A stretch of DNA of 64,000 nucleotides from Paludibacter propionicigenes WB4 (GCF_000183135.1 NC_014734.1:186001-250000), one strand, 5' to 3'; counted from the first letter of the stretch, positions 39,749-49,800 are shown. Notes: generated by a model not told the origin, from the letters alone. Numbers and translations are program-made.

Positions 39749-42700
39749 CTATTTTTTCATTTCTAATAAGCTGCGGCACATATTGCAATAAGCCATCATT
39801 ACCTGATTAGTGCAGTATTGATATTCCGGTTTGTCTTTGGCACTCGACCCCAAATGGTAGATTTTCTTGGGTTCCAGACTTTCTACCTTCAGTTTATGGT
39901 CGGCATTGAGCTTTAGTTTCAATATCATACCGTGTTTGTCGAACAGGTCAATAAAGGCTTTAGAAACCGCATTCTTTAGTTTGCGGTCGTAATGCAACAA
40001 TTCACGCAGTTCGTTTATCAGGTCGATCAGAGAAAAGTCAGCTGCATCTTTTGTAAGGTAATTAAAGTGAGCAATGTGGTTACGAATATCATACATTTGC
40101 TTTTCTTTAATTTCATCATTGCTTACATGTAGAAATGCATTGTTATAATAATTCCTTTTGGAGCTAATGAATTGAATTAAATTGGCACGAACAGATTCGT
40201 TAATCTTATTCCCATTTATTTGGATTATTTTGTTTCTTATATCATAAATCTCTTTTATCTTTTTTGTAGGAACTTCATTTAGTTTCTTGTCAATAGAATG
40301 TAGATTTACAAAACCGTGAAGTTTAAATTCATCTGCGATTTGTTGTTCGTCAAAAAATTGAAAATCTCTATCAAATAAAGCCACAAATCCGGCCATGCGT
40401 CCCAGCAGTTCAATGGTCAAACCGTGCAATCGGTTCAAATGCACAAAGTGCATTTTATTGTCCAGCCAGTTGTAGGTATTTATATAATCACAAATATCCA
40501 GATAGTCATCCCCATGTTTTTCAATAAATTTTTGAGCGAAATTGCTTTTCTCTCTTTTCCTTTCCTGTTTTTCTTTATCATCGGCATTTTTAGCTTTTAC
40601 CCATTGTTCGTGATGGTCTTCGCGTTGTTTAATCAATTGCTCAATCGATTTCTGAGCAGTATTCCAAGCCGTGAAGTTTGCTTCTGTTGTTTTAAACTGC
40701 GTGTCTTTGTTTATTATTTGTTCTAAGAGTTTGGTTGTGCCATATTTCACACTCAATTCTATATTGGCGTGAATTACCGGAGAGTGTTTGTCGCTTTGTA
40801 CAAAAAGGTCGCTCCAGTTGGTGATATCTGCTCCTTGTTCAATAAACGGACGTAAGCGGGCTAAGCAGTCGGCTTCGCTGGAGTAAAGATCCCGATAATC
40901 GGTAGGCACTACATCGGCGCTCAGAAGGCATATTTCTATTATCTCAAGCAGATGGTGAAACTTAAATTCATTCACCGACTCACGAAATTTAATCAGTTCG
41001 TTGCGCAGGTTGCTCAGGTGCGCGGCATCGAGCAGTTTGCAGAAAACATAAAAAGCTATATGGGTGGCATCGTCCGCTTTTGCATACTGTGGTGTCAGTT
41101 TGCAGTCGGCGGTTATACTTGCTTCCAGTTGGTTTAGCTTGTCGGCCTTTTGCTGATTACTGGCTGTGGCGGTCAACTGCGGCTGTGGCATTTGTACAAA
41201 ATCAAATTCCTTTGCTCTCAAAAAACTGTCAAAGCCTTTGATAAATACCTGCAACACGAATTTCTCGAAATTGATACGGGTTTCCTCCGCGACTTTTTCT
41301 TCTTTCTTGTTTTGCTCCTGCATCAGTTCGCTTTGTACATACGCCATATAGTCGGCAATACTGTCAGCTGCGGTCATGGGGCGCACAGCTTCAAAGGCGT
41401 AGGCTTCCTTTTTTCTCGGATTTACTTTCTCTGCTTGCTTTTTATTCTGCATCTGTACAAAACCAACCGAGTCGGCAAATGCTTTTCTGTCTGTTGTAAA
41501 CCCGGGCAAAAACAAGTTGTTGTAAATAAGCTTTAGCATGAAATAACGAGCATTATACGATTCTTCGGCAAAGTTTTCTTTGCGTAGATACTGTTCGAGC
41601 ATCAGTTCGTAAAAGCTTTCATCTTGTTTGGCATTTTGGTAATTAATCCCCCCGTTGAATACTTTTTTAAATCCCGGAGCAAAAGGAATGGTAGAACGGC
41701 AAAGAGAAAACTGAAAAGTAGTGAGTAGGCTTTTCAGGTTTTCAATCGTGTAATAACTCACTGCACCTCCGGTTTTGAGTTGCTGTGCAAAAGCTTCGGG
41801 TATTTTCTCAAGTTCATTGATGAATCGGGCTTTGTAAATGGTATCAGCATAATTTGTTTGCTGCTTAGGGTCTGTAATGGTCGGATTTTCGAAATTGGAG
41901 ATATTGAATACGGTTTTAAGAGCATCCTTCTTATAATGGTTTACATTATTCCGTATTTGTTGCACTGCTCCGCGTATGCCCCAAAGTTGCGTTTCTTTCT
42001 CGGCTTTATTGGTCGATAAACCTTCGCCAAAAAAGAAAGAGTAAAGTTGACTGTTTGTATTGTCTTTAAGCAGGCTTTTAATAAAGTCACCTTTACCGAG
42101 TATATCGTTGGTTTGTTCATTATCCACCATGTTTCGGATATTGTTGGCGGCAAAGGCGCAAGTACCTGTCAGGTTCAGCACAAAAGCTTCGTTGGTTTTT
42201 ATCCGTATCAGGTCATTACTGGTGGTGTCGGCTTTTAGCTCGTGATGGTTGGTTTTTCCTTGCTGGATGATGTTGGCACGTATCGCATTGACCAATTGTT
42301 TTTCAATGGTGGTCTTTAGGGTTTGCGCTTTCAGGTAATGTGCAATATCATCTGCCGTGTTGCGGCGTTTCGATGTTTTGATAGGAAAATAATGCTCCAG
42401 GTATTTCACCACTTCCAGATGATAAATCGATAATTGATTGTCGGCACGGTTTGCCTCGTTAGGAACTTCGCGAGTTCCGAATATAGCGGGTTGGTGGTTC
42501 TGTAGTGCTTTCTTCAATCCACGGTGATAGGCATTGGTGTTTATTTTCCCTTTGTCATCGGTCAGGGGTTTTACATCTTGCAGCATTTTACAAAGCACAT
42601 CGGTCATATATACCTTATGATAATGGGTGAGGTCGATGCTTCCGCTTGCTGTAAACTCCGTTTCCCAAGCTAGCAACGCTTTCTTACGTTTGCTGAGGTT

Positions 42701-43213
42701 TTCGGTCAGGTCAATACGGTTGTTTTCTATCGATTTTTTCAACAGGTCACTTTTGGTTTGAATATACCATGTCTTCCAGTCATAATAGGGTTGGAGTTTA
42801 CGTTTGTCTTGAGCCTGTACTGCTTCTACAATCAGCAGTGTGAGGTTGAAACTTTCTTCCTTACCGTTTTTCCAATACTTAACCGGTTCCTGAAACTTGT
42901 GGTTTAGAAAAGGAAGAATCTCTTCGGCTTTAATTTGTTTTGGAAGTTCTTGTTTTGGATATTTGAATATCTTTTCTACAATCTTATATTGGTCAACATT
43001 GAGTTTCTGTTTCTTTGCAGTATCAAACTTGATAATAGTTTTGTTCAACGTACTCAAATCAAAGCTCTGTCGCTTCTTTTCGGGGAGGATGTTGCTGGTT
43101 TCATTACTTACAGGCTGTCCCGAGTAAACGAGTTGGGCACCTGTTGTTTTACGATGAACCAAAACCATCTTGTCTTTTCCACCGTCTTTCACTTTGACTT
43201 TTGATACTCTCAT
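39749..43213 (-). CDS. cas13a: CRISPR-associated RNA-guided ribonuclease Cas13a (C2c2)
   Basis: The single effector of type VI-A systems: it processes its own crRNA and, once paired to a target RNA, cuts RNA with two HEPN domains. The 1154-residue protein has both RxxxxH motifs: RNNVNH (Arg421-His426, HEPN1) and RNHIAH (Arg1044-His1049, HEPN2). HEPN1 in the middle and HEPN2 at the end is the Cas13a layout; in Cas13b the two lie at the extreme ends. The N-terminal helical parts and the lysine-rich linker near residues 880-900 fit the family. The repeat sequence agrees with VI-A. The array lies 91 bp downstream on the same strand. No cas1, cas2, csx27/28 or WYL regulator is nearby, so spacer uptake must use other proteins. 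From memory this is the Paludibacter Cas13a. Confidence 0.97.
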   Translation of the reverse strand: MRVSKVKVKDGGKDKMVLVHRKTTGAQLVYSGQPVSNETSNILPEKKRQSFDLSTLNKTIIKFDTAKKQKLNVDQYKIVEKIFKYPKQELPKQIKAEEILPFLNHKFQEPVKYWKNGKEESFNLTLLIVEAVQAQDKRKLQPYYDWKTWYIQTKSDLLKKSIENNRIDLTENLSKRKKALLAWETEFTASGSIDLTHYHKVYMTDVLCKMLQDVKPLTDDKGKINTNAYHRGLKKALQNHQPAIFGTREVPNEANRADNQLSIYHLEVVKYLEHYFPIKTSKRRNTADDIAHYLKAQTLKTTIEKQLVNAIRANIIQQGKTNHHELKADTTSNDLIRIKTNEAFVLNLTGTCAFAANNIRNMVDNEQTNDILGKGDFIKSLLKDNTNSQLYSFFFGEGLSTNKAEKETQLWGIRGAVQQIRNNVNHYKKDALKTVFNISNFENPTITDPKQQTNYADTIYKARFINELEKIPEAFAQQLKTGGAVSYYTIENLKSLLTTFQFSLCRSTIPFAPGFKKVFNGGINYQNAKQDESFYELMLEQYLRKENFAEESYNARYFMLKLIYNNLFLPGFTTDRKAFADSVGFVQMQNKKQAEKVNPRKKEAYAFEAVRPMTAADSIADYMAYVQSELMQEQNKKEEKVAEETRINFEKFVLQVFIKGFDSFLRAKEFDFVQMPQPQLTATASNQQKADKLNQLEASITADCKLTPQYAKADDATHIAFYVFCKLLDAAHLSNLRNELIKFRESVNEFKFHHLLEIIEICLLSADVVPTDYRDLYSSEADCLARLRPFIEQGADITNWSDLFVQSDKHSPVIHANIELSVKYGTTKLLEQIINKDTQFKTTEANFTAWNTAQKSIEQLIKQREDHHEQWVKAKNADDKEKQERKREKSNFAQKFIEKHGDDYLDICDYINTYNWLDNKMHFVHLNRLHGLTIELLGRMAGFVALFDRDFQFFDEQQIADEFKLHGFVNLHSIDKKLNEVPTKKIKEIYDIRNKIIQINGNKINESVRANLIQFISSKRNYYNNAFLHVSNDEIKEKQMYDIRNHIAHFNYLTKDAADFSLIDLINELRELLHYDRKLKNAVSKAFIDLFDKHGMILKLKLNADHKLKVESLEPKKIYHLGSSAKDKPEYQYCTNQVMMAYCNMCRSLLEMKK

Positions 43214-43791
43214 AGTAATTCTTTTTATGATTGATTTTTGAAATAAACAGAGTTTTGCGGGCTTGTTTCTGCTATTTTTCTCTTACGTGCCCATACTAGC
43301 TTTATCTGCGTAATGATATCATGCTTGTTTCAGTTTTGGCAAGATTATCTGTTTTCTGCAGCTCCAAAGATATAAATAATCTTTTATATTAACGTTGTAC
43401 TCTTTTGATTAATTCCACTTATTCTGAAAGTATTAAAAAACATAAAAATCAAACAGTCCCAAAAAGGCTAAAAAATATGTTTTTAAGTTGTATTATGTTC
43501 TTTTTATACAAAATATAGATTGTGTCTCAAACTCCCATATTTGTTAGGTTTTAGCAATGTTGCATACTTTGTTTTGCATTTACTTTTCGGCTTTATTCAA
43601 TGCTATTAGTGCATATGTACAGCTGCTTAGCAATATTATAAATAATGTTAATCTCTGGCTTGTATTATTTTTTTAATTAAAAACCATTTCTATATTTACA
43701 CCCGCAAATCTGTGGCGGCCGCCTGATGTATTATGCATTATATACTTAAATATTTATTCTAACTTAACAAATCAATTAATCTATTTCGCTT
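43214..43791. other. Intergenic region upstream of cas13a
   Basis: No gene is seen. It holds the candidate cas13a promoter (43365-43372) and a leader of about 145 bases without obvious structure. The AT-rich part 43400-43700 shows nothing else, apart from weak -7-like sequences in front of the divergent gene. Confidence 0.6.
43365..43372 (-). promoter_or_regulatory. Candidate -7 element of cas13a
   Basis: On the minus strand TATCTTTG, an exact TAnnTTTG match, about 150 bp before the cas13a ATG. No clear -33 box is present. Confidence 0.45.
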
Positions 43792-44535
43792 ATGAAAACA
43801 TCAATTGGCTCCGGTCACGAGCATAATGTGACAAACTTTAATACTGAAATTTCGTGCATTCTTACTTTTGGTCCTCAGTACAATCCTTCGGTGTCTGCGC
43901 TCACTCTTTCGGAGCTGAACAGACTGTATCAGCAGGGCGTGGAAGTCAACAGAACAGTTAAAGACAACGAGATTGCACTGGATAACGCCACCGCCGCCCG
44001 CGCCAACAAGTTCGAAGGTTTCGACGACACGGTAACCCGCATTATCAATGCCGTGCGGATATGTGGCACCACCCCGCAGATAATAGACCAGGCCGAATCG
44101 ATCGTGCGCGAGCTTAGAGCCAAAAGAGCAAGCACCAAACCTACAGACGAAGAACTGGCCGCCGAAAAAGCCAAAGGAAACAACGTCCGCCAGGTGACAC
44201 TGCACAAGGGCACGTTCGAGCGCAAAATTGTGAACTTCGAAAAACTGCAGCAGCTCCTTAATACCATTCCTTCGTACCTACCCAATGAGCGGGAATTGTC
44301 TGTCAATGCCCTCAATAGTTCGCTTACGGAATATAAAGCGCTCAACGACGCGGTGGTTACTGCTCAGGCGGCTCTGGATGCTTCGGACATAGTTCGTCGG
44401 GCGTTGCTCTACACCGAAGGCACGGGGCTGATTGATGTGGCACTGGCCGCCAAGCAGTATGTAAAGTCGGTTTTCGGAGCCACTTCGCCTCAGTACAAGC
44501 AAATCAGCAATATACCCTTTACCCGTCCGAAATAA
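43792..44535 (+). CDS. Protein of unknown function, helical
   Basis: I do not recognise the family with certainty. The 247-residue protein has no signal peptide or membrane helix; it is rich in Ala, Glu, Asn and Lys and looks mostly alpha-helical, with likely coiled-coil stretches (about 45-70 and 95-130). The open frame, normal amino-acid use and an ATG after an AT-rich upstream region support a real gene. Its base composition (about half G+C) is higher than that of its surroundings, which may mean transfer. It is divergent from cas13a with a 578-bp gap; nothing ties it to the CRISPR system. Confidence 0.65.
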   Translation: MKTSIGSGHEHNVTNFNTEISCILTFGPQYNPSVSALTLSELNRLYQQGVEVNRTVKDNEIALDNATAARANKFEGFDDTVTRIINAVRICGTTPQIIDQAESIVRELRAKRASTKPTDEELAAEKAKGNNVRQVTLHKGTFERKIVNFEKLQQLLNTIPSYLPNERELSVNALNSSLTEYKALNDAVVTAQAALDASDIVRRALLYTEGTGLIDVALAAKQYVKSVFGATSPQYKQISNIPFTRPK

Positions 44536-44865
44536 ATGGACTCTTTCTGACAATGGATGAAGCATGTTTAAATCGCTTCTCAATTTCTCATAACATGAGT
44601 TGAATATGTATCGTCTTGCGACTTGCTCTTTTAAGTCCCCTTTAGGGGAACCAACGGTCAGCGACCAACGGGAGATAATTAGGGGCGGTAGTTTTATATG
44701 ACGAAAAAATGAAGTGGGTTTTGGGGTAAAACCCCAATAAATGCACTTCTAGTTAAAAATATGTTCACTATTCCTTGTGCCGTCGGCAGTAGCTCCGTTC
44801 AGGAGTTACCACCGACGGTTTTATGTTTTTCCCTCTTGGGTTTGGTTTGTGTTCGGTTGGGTGGA
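44536..44865. other. Intergenic region with several hairpins
   Basis: No gene is seen. It contains a copy of the CCCCTTTAGGGG repeat (about 44636), a nested inverted repeat at 44711-44752 (GAAGTG...CACTTC around TTGGGGT/ACCCCAA) and a terminator-like structure at 44780-44818 (CCGTCGG/CCGACGG enclosing CTCC/GGAG, then TTTT). Confidence 0.55.
44780..44818 (+). terminator. Possible terminator
   Basis: CCGTCGG and CCGACGG form the outer stem, with an inner stem AGCTCC/GGAGTT, followed by TTTTATGTTTTT. It is 245 bp after the unknown gene, so its assignment is uncertain. Confidence 0.4.
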
Positions 44866-45290
44866 GTTATCATAGCTTCGGGTTGAGTGTCAGCTTGCTT
44901 CAGTCGGTGTTTTTTTGCTTCGGGCTGAGTATTTTTGCTTTCCGGCCGAGGGGAACTTATGTCGGACTGAGGGGAAAGGCTTTCCGTTTGAGTATTTTTT
45001 GTGTCGGACTGAGTATTTTCCACTGCGGACTGAGTATTCTTTAATACTTTTTAAGGGGGATATGGTTCCATTAAAGTATTTTTGCATTCCGGTTGAGTAT
45101 TTTCGACGACGGACTGAGTGTTTTTCACTGCGGGTTGAGTGTTTTTGCATGCGGACTGAGTAATCTTTAAGACTTTTTAAGGGGGATATAGTTCCATTAA
45201 AGTATTTTTGCATTCCGACTGAGTATTTTCGACGACGGACTGAGTATTTTCGGTTTCGGTTTAAGTATTTTCCATGTCGGACTGAGTGCG
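44866..45290. repeat. Minisatellite of 20-21-bp units with a 126-bp higher-order repeat
   Basis: Degenerate units with core CGGACTGAGTATTTT repeat every 20-21 bp (clear copies at 45005, 45026, 45090, 45110, 45131, 45152, 45216, 45236, 45257 and 45278). A block of six units, including AAGGGGGATATGGTTCC, is duplicated at a distance of 126 bp (45053 and 45179). On the minus strand a frame stays open through much of it and would encode KYSVRxxK-type heptapeptides, but unit lengths that are not multiples of 3 and the lack of a start signal argue against a real protein. Confidence 0.75.
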
Positions 45291-45557
45291 GAGTCTGTCG
45301 GTTCTCGTAGTCTGTTGCGTAGTTAAGGCTATGGTTTACTCACTTTTGCTCATTTCCGGTGTAGTGCGGGTGTTTTTCCGTTCGGCTTCTTTCCGCTCAG
45401 GGCGCATTTCAACTATTACCTCATCGGGCACCATCGAACCGCTTTCGTTTTATCTTCCGGCTTATACAACATAAAAAAACCGCGAATCGATTTGTTCAAT
45501 TCGCGGGTTGTAAGCTTATTTTATACGGATCGGCGATCCGAAGGACGGGAGTATTTA
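45291..45557. other. Region between minisatellite and DUF4337 gene
   Basis: No supported gene. Apart from the terminator at 45478-45509 nothing is recognised. Confidence 0.5.
45478..45509 (-). terminator. Terminator of the DUF4337 gene
   Basis: AACCGCGAAT pairs with ATTCGCGGGTT; on the minus strand the stem is followed by seven T. It lies about 50 bp after the stop codon. Confidence 0.8.
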
Positions 45558-46091
45558 TCAGAAAAACAACAGGAATCCATTGACAAAATAAATCAACCCC
45601 ACGGAACCAACTCCTATTGCTATTATCCATAGATATTTTCGTTTAATCAATGCTGCAATGGATGAAAGCAGAATGGATATTTGCAGAAATATGACTGCTA
45701 ATCCAAACTCGTTCGAGTGTTTTTTAGCTTCATCGCGCGTGGCCTCAAAAGACTCGGCATCTTTCTTAATCTCCGATTTTTCTTTATCGTAACGTTTTAC
45801 CGATTGCTCGTATTCGGCAATCTTTTTCTGATACATTTCAATGGTAGGCTTATCCGACTTAGGCACGCGTTGTAAGTCCAGTACCAGCATGTCTCGCTGA
45901 GTTTCGTAGAGGTACAACTTCATCCCTTTACTCTGAAAATACGACCACTTATTCGATGCTTGCTCCTGACTTAATACCGAACGGGTGGAATAACCTCCAC
46001 CTTTAAAGGTAGATAAGGTTGCTGCTACTGCAAAAATTATTGTGGTTAATGCCAAATAGTTTAACCAGGGTTCTTTCTTTTCGTCTGCCAT
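45558..46091 (-). CDS. DUF4337-like membrane protein
   Basis: A 177-residue protein with one N-terminal membrane helix (about 10-28), a charged coiled-coil middle (about 80-125) and two C-terminal helices (about 127-145 and 152-175). The NKWSYFQSKGMKLYLYE stretch after the first helix is typical of the DUF4337 family, whose function is unknown. It is a single gene followed by a terminator. Two MITE-like elements lie just upstream. Confidence 0.75.
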   Translation of the reverse strand: MADEKKEPWLNYLALTTIIFAVAATLSTFKGGGYSTRSVLSQEQASNKWSYFQSKGMKLYLYETQRDMLVLDLQRVPKSDKPTIEMYQKKIAEYEQSVKRYDKEKSEIKKDAESFEATRDEAKKHSNEFGLAVIFLQISILLSSIAALIKRKYLWIIAIGVGSVGLIYFVNGFLLFF

Positions 46092-46150
46092 AAATTATAA
46101 AATTTTTATTGCGCAAAAGTAATACAGAAAGGGGAATCTGATATGCACTT

Positions 46151-46399
46151 TAAGTAAATGATTATTATTGTTGATATGTTTTTTTGTCACATAGTTCACA
46201 CTAGTTTTAAATAGGAGATATAAGACTAAGACCACATAGCATTATCCCGAACGGGATAATTTCAGACCGAGCAAGAGTATCGTCAGATACTCTTACTATG
46301 TGAACTAAGTCTTTTTCTCTCATGATTTCTATGTGTTCTATTGTGATAAAATATATCATTAAATATTAGTAACTACTTATCTTCAAAAAAACTTTAGAA
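46151..46399 (+). mobile_element. MITE-like palindromic element, copy B
   Basis: About 249 bp with the structure of copy A, in the opposite orientation. It has subterminal TTTTTTTGTCACATAGTTCACA and its imperfect complement near 46329-46350, the hairpin TTATCCCGAACGGGATAA, and GAGTATCGTCAGATACTC. It has no coding capacity. Confidence 0.78.
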
Positions 46400-46412
46400 A
46401 TCTCAATGTATA

Positions 46413-46832
46413 TAAGTAAATGATAATTATTGTTGATATGTTTTTTTGTCACATAGTTCACACTAGTTTTAAATGGGAGATATAAGACTAAGACCACATA
46501 GCATTATCCCGAACGTCGGGATAATTTCAGACTGTGCAAGAGTATCGTCAGATACTCTTACTATATGATCTAAGTAGAACGAACAATTAAATGTCGTATA
46601 TTCATTCGTGACAATTCATATTTCCACAAATTATTTCTTGAATTAATTTGTGATAATTAGTGCAATTTGTGGTTTAAATAACCAATAAACCACTAATTGC
46701 ACAAATTTCCACGAAAGAGGAAGAATTATGAAATACGACATTATACAGTTTCAATTACTTAAGTCTTTCTCTCTCATGATTTCTATGAGTTCTATTGTGA
46801 TAAAATAGATCATGAGATATTCGTAACTACTT
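46413..46832 (+). mobile_element. MITE-like palindromic element, copy C (interrupted)
   Basis: Same sequence as copy B, 13 bp after it and in the same direction, but split by a 184-bp insertion (46576-46759) between TAAGT and a second TAAGT. The loop of the first hairpin is longer here (TTATCCCGAACGTCGGGATAA, written as CCCGAACGTCGGG). Confidence 0.75.
46576..46759. mobile_element. Second palindromic element nested in copy C
   Basis: 184 bp flanked by the 5-bp direct repeat TAAGT (46571-46575 and 46760-46764), absent from copies A and B. Subterminal inverted repeats AATGTCGTAT (46590-46599) and ATACGACATT (46733-46742) enclose a long hairpin centred near 46681 (GTGGTTTA/TAAACCAC extended by ATTAGTGCAATT-type arms). 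No gene is inside, so it is a MITE-like insertion. Confidence 0.7.
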
Positions 46833-46872
46833 AAAAGTGGATTCCGGGCAGCGCGCAAAGTTAGAGTTAAGC

Positions 46873-49800
46873 TTATTCCGATTTAGGCAGTCTGACAGTA
46901 AAGGTGGTACCTTCGTCAATGGCGGTGCTGAACGTAATGCTTCCGCCCGAAATTTCGATAATGTTTTTGGCAATGGCCAGGCCGAGTCCCATGCCGGTAC
47001 TCTTGGTGGTAAAGTTGGGTATAAACAGCTTGTCCTGTATTTCGGCAACAATTCCCGCCCCGTTGTCCGACACGGTTATCGTCACTTCCTTGGCTTCTTC
47101 GGTCAGGCGTATGCTTATTTCTCCTTCGCGTTCCTCGGGTATGGCTTGCAGGGCATTTTTGATCAGGTTATTGAATACCTGCACCAGCTGTTCGGGGTCG
47201 GCATATACAAATACGTTTTGCTCTGCACCTTCGTAGTGCATGGTTACGTGTTCGTTGTTGTTCATGAACAAGCGGAACACGGAGTAAATCTTGGCTGCCA
47301 CATCCACCCGCACAAAGCTGGCTTCGGGCATACGGGCAAAGTTGGAGAAAGTGCCGGCAATGCGCGACAGGTTATCAATTTGCTCAATAAGCATAACGCT
47401 TGATTTCTCGAAATAATCGTCGAACTGCTTATCCTGCATCTTTTTGGTGCGCTGTAGCTGTTGTATGGTGAGCTTCATGGGCGTAAGCGGGTTATTGATT
47501 TCGTGAGCCACCTGCCGTGCCATCGACCGCCATGCCGACTCCCGTTCCGATTTTGCCAGCAAGCGCGCACTTTGCTCCAGTTCGTCCACCGTTCGGTTAT
47601 ACTGTTGCACCAGTTGTCCTATTTCGTCGTTCAGATTATAGTCAATCTTTTCGTTCCGTCGTCCCAGGCGCATGTCTTTTAGTTTCATCTCCAGCACGAT
47701 GAGCGGAGCCGAAAGTTGCTTGCCAATAAATAAACTCAGCACGATAGCAAGCACGATAATAATCATATAGATATGAATAATCACGGTGAGGAAGCTCTCA
47801 ATCTCGCTACGGATTTCGTCCTGACTGAAAAACTGCGGCACGGCAATGTAGCCTATCTGCGTAAAATCGCCGTTTACAAAGTCGATGTAGCCCGTCAGGT
47901 AGTTCAGTTTGCCTATATGCTCGTATTGGTTAATGTTAGACGTGGTGCTAAAATAGGGGAGAGGCGCTATTTTGTTACTTATCAGGTTTTTGTTGAATAT
48001 CAGCGGTTGCGAGCTGCCCATCAGTATACCGCGGTTATCGTATACATGAATGTCGGTGTGGTATATGTAGGACAAATCCTGCAACGTGAAGTTCAGCGCC
48101 TGCGTATTGAGCACGTTCAAATCCTGATTCCAGTAATATATATCCTGCAGTGCTTTTTGGATATAGTTCTTTTTGTTCTCCAGGTTATCAATTTGCTCCT
48201 GCTGGTATTTTTGTTCGATGTAATTGACCGACACGTAGAAAATACCCAGAAAACTTATAATCAGCAGGGTAATGAAAGCGTATTGAAATTTTGCGGTCAG
48301 CCCAAGCCTGTAGCCGCTGTTGCGCCGGAGGTAGAAAAATGCCCACACAAAGAGCCAGCATGCCGAAAAGAATGCCAGAAAGGTGTAAATGAAATAGAGC
48401 AAATAATCAGTCACATGGTGCGGTTGCAGCTCGGAGATAACGATATAATTTTTGTCGCTGGGCGAGTAAATATAGTGCGTATAGCCTTTATACTCCTGAT
48501 GAAAAAAGCCCGATTGCTTCTTGTGCAGCCATTTGTTCTCTTGCGGAAATTCAAATTTACCGGACGAATACACCAATCGCTCCCGATCGTATTTGGCAAT
48601 GCCGATATTCAGGCGGGCTTGTATGTCGGGCGTAGACGCTATCAGCAAATTCGGGAAACTGTAGCTCTTGAAGTTGCGGCGGGGGTAGAACTCCATGAAA
48701 AAGAACATGGAATCCGGACGATTATAGTTGGCCTGAAATTTACCAATATAAGACATATTACTCTCGTTGGCCGGTACGCTGTAGAAATGGGTGTTTTTCA
48801 GTTTGGTACCCGAAGTGAGAATAAATTGCTCGTAATCGTTATACAGTGCAGAGTGAGCATAGGTAGCGTTGATGCGCATCTCGTATTTGTTCCAAAAGCC
48901 GCGCAGGTATTTTTTGTTCAGGTATTCATTGGCGGCGGTGAGCGAGTCTTTTTTCGAAACCAGCAATCCTATCCGGCGGTCGGTCGATATCTTGTAGTCG
49001 AGCTCTTCCAGCAGAATATCGGCCATCTTATCGTTTTCGGTATTTCCGTTTACCAGAATGTTTTGAGCCAGTACCTTGTATTTGTCGTTTCGTTTCTGGC
49101 TATCGATAATAAAAGAGTTGCAAACCAGAAAGGCCGTAAAAACAAATACCCAGCAGGCAATGTAAACATTATTGTTTTTGTATTTTTTGAAAATATATGG
49201 AAAATAAAGCACCCCACAAATAATGCTGAAAGAGACTGTTATTCGTATGGCCGATTCGGGCGCTACGGTAGCGTAAACAACGAATAGGAGCAGCGATAAG
49301 GCAGCATCAACAATCAGAGCCTGATTCAGTAGATGTTTTGTTTTAAACCAATTGTGCGATTTGAGGAATAAAAGTACCAGCCCGATTCCCCACACCAGTA
49401 TAAGAAAATGCACCCAAAGCGTAACCCCAGAAAAATCTTTGAAACTCAAGATACTGATCTGAATACTGGAGTGATGGATAAGTCCGCTCAGGATATTATA
49501 AACCAATACGAAATATAATACAAAGATGATTTGAAGTATAAAATGCCCTGCCCGGTGTTTGATAGAATTGGTATAGGCATGAAAATAAAAGAGGTAGATA
49601 GTAGAAATAAAATACCCGGTAACAACAGTTAAGTGACTGATGGATGCCAGTATGGAGTTGGACGCATACTGATAGGGCGTAAATATCTTATTCCAGAATA
49701 CGAGCGACGGAAAGTTGAAATACAAACAAGCTCCGATAAATGCTCCCACGCCTACAGCTAAAATGGAAAACTCCCGAAGGCTGAGGATTCGTCTGTTTAT

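Noticed and set aside
39749-43213. Identification of the effector as Cas13b
   Set aside because: HEPN1 lies near residue 421 rather than at the N-terminus, no csx27/csx28 is nearby, and the repeat ends ACTACAAC/ACTAAAAC as in type VI-A.
43214-43791. A tracrRNA-like sequence near cas13a
   Set aside because: No anti-repeat was seen, and type VI-A does not need one.
44799-45213. Two minus-strand frames through the minisatellite as repetitive proteins
   Set aside because: Both are products of the same repeat read in different frames, the unit length is not a constant multiple of 3, and there is no start signal.
47773-49287. A 504-codon open frame on the plus strand
   Set aside because: It lies entirely opposite the NtrY-like kinase gene, which has clear domains; the opposite frame has no recognisable motifs or start signal.
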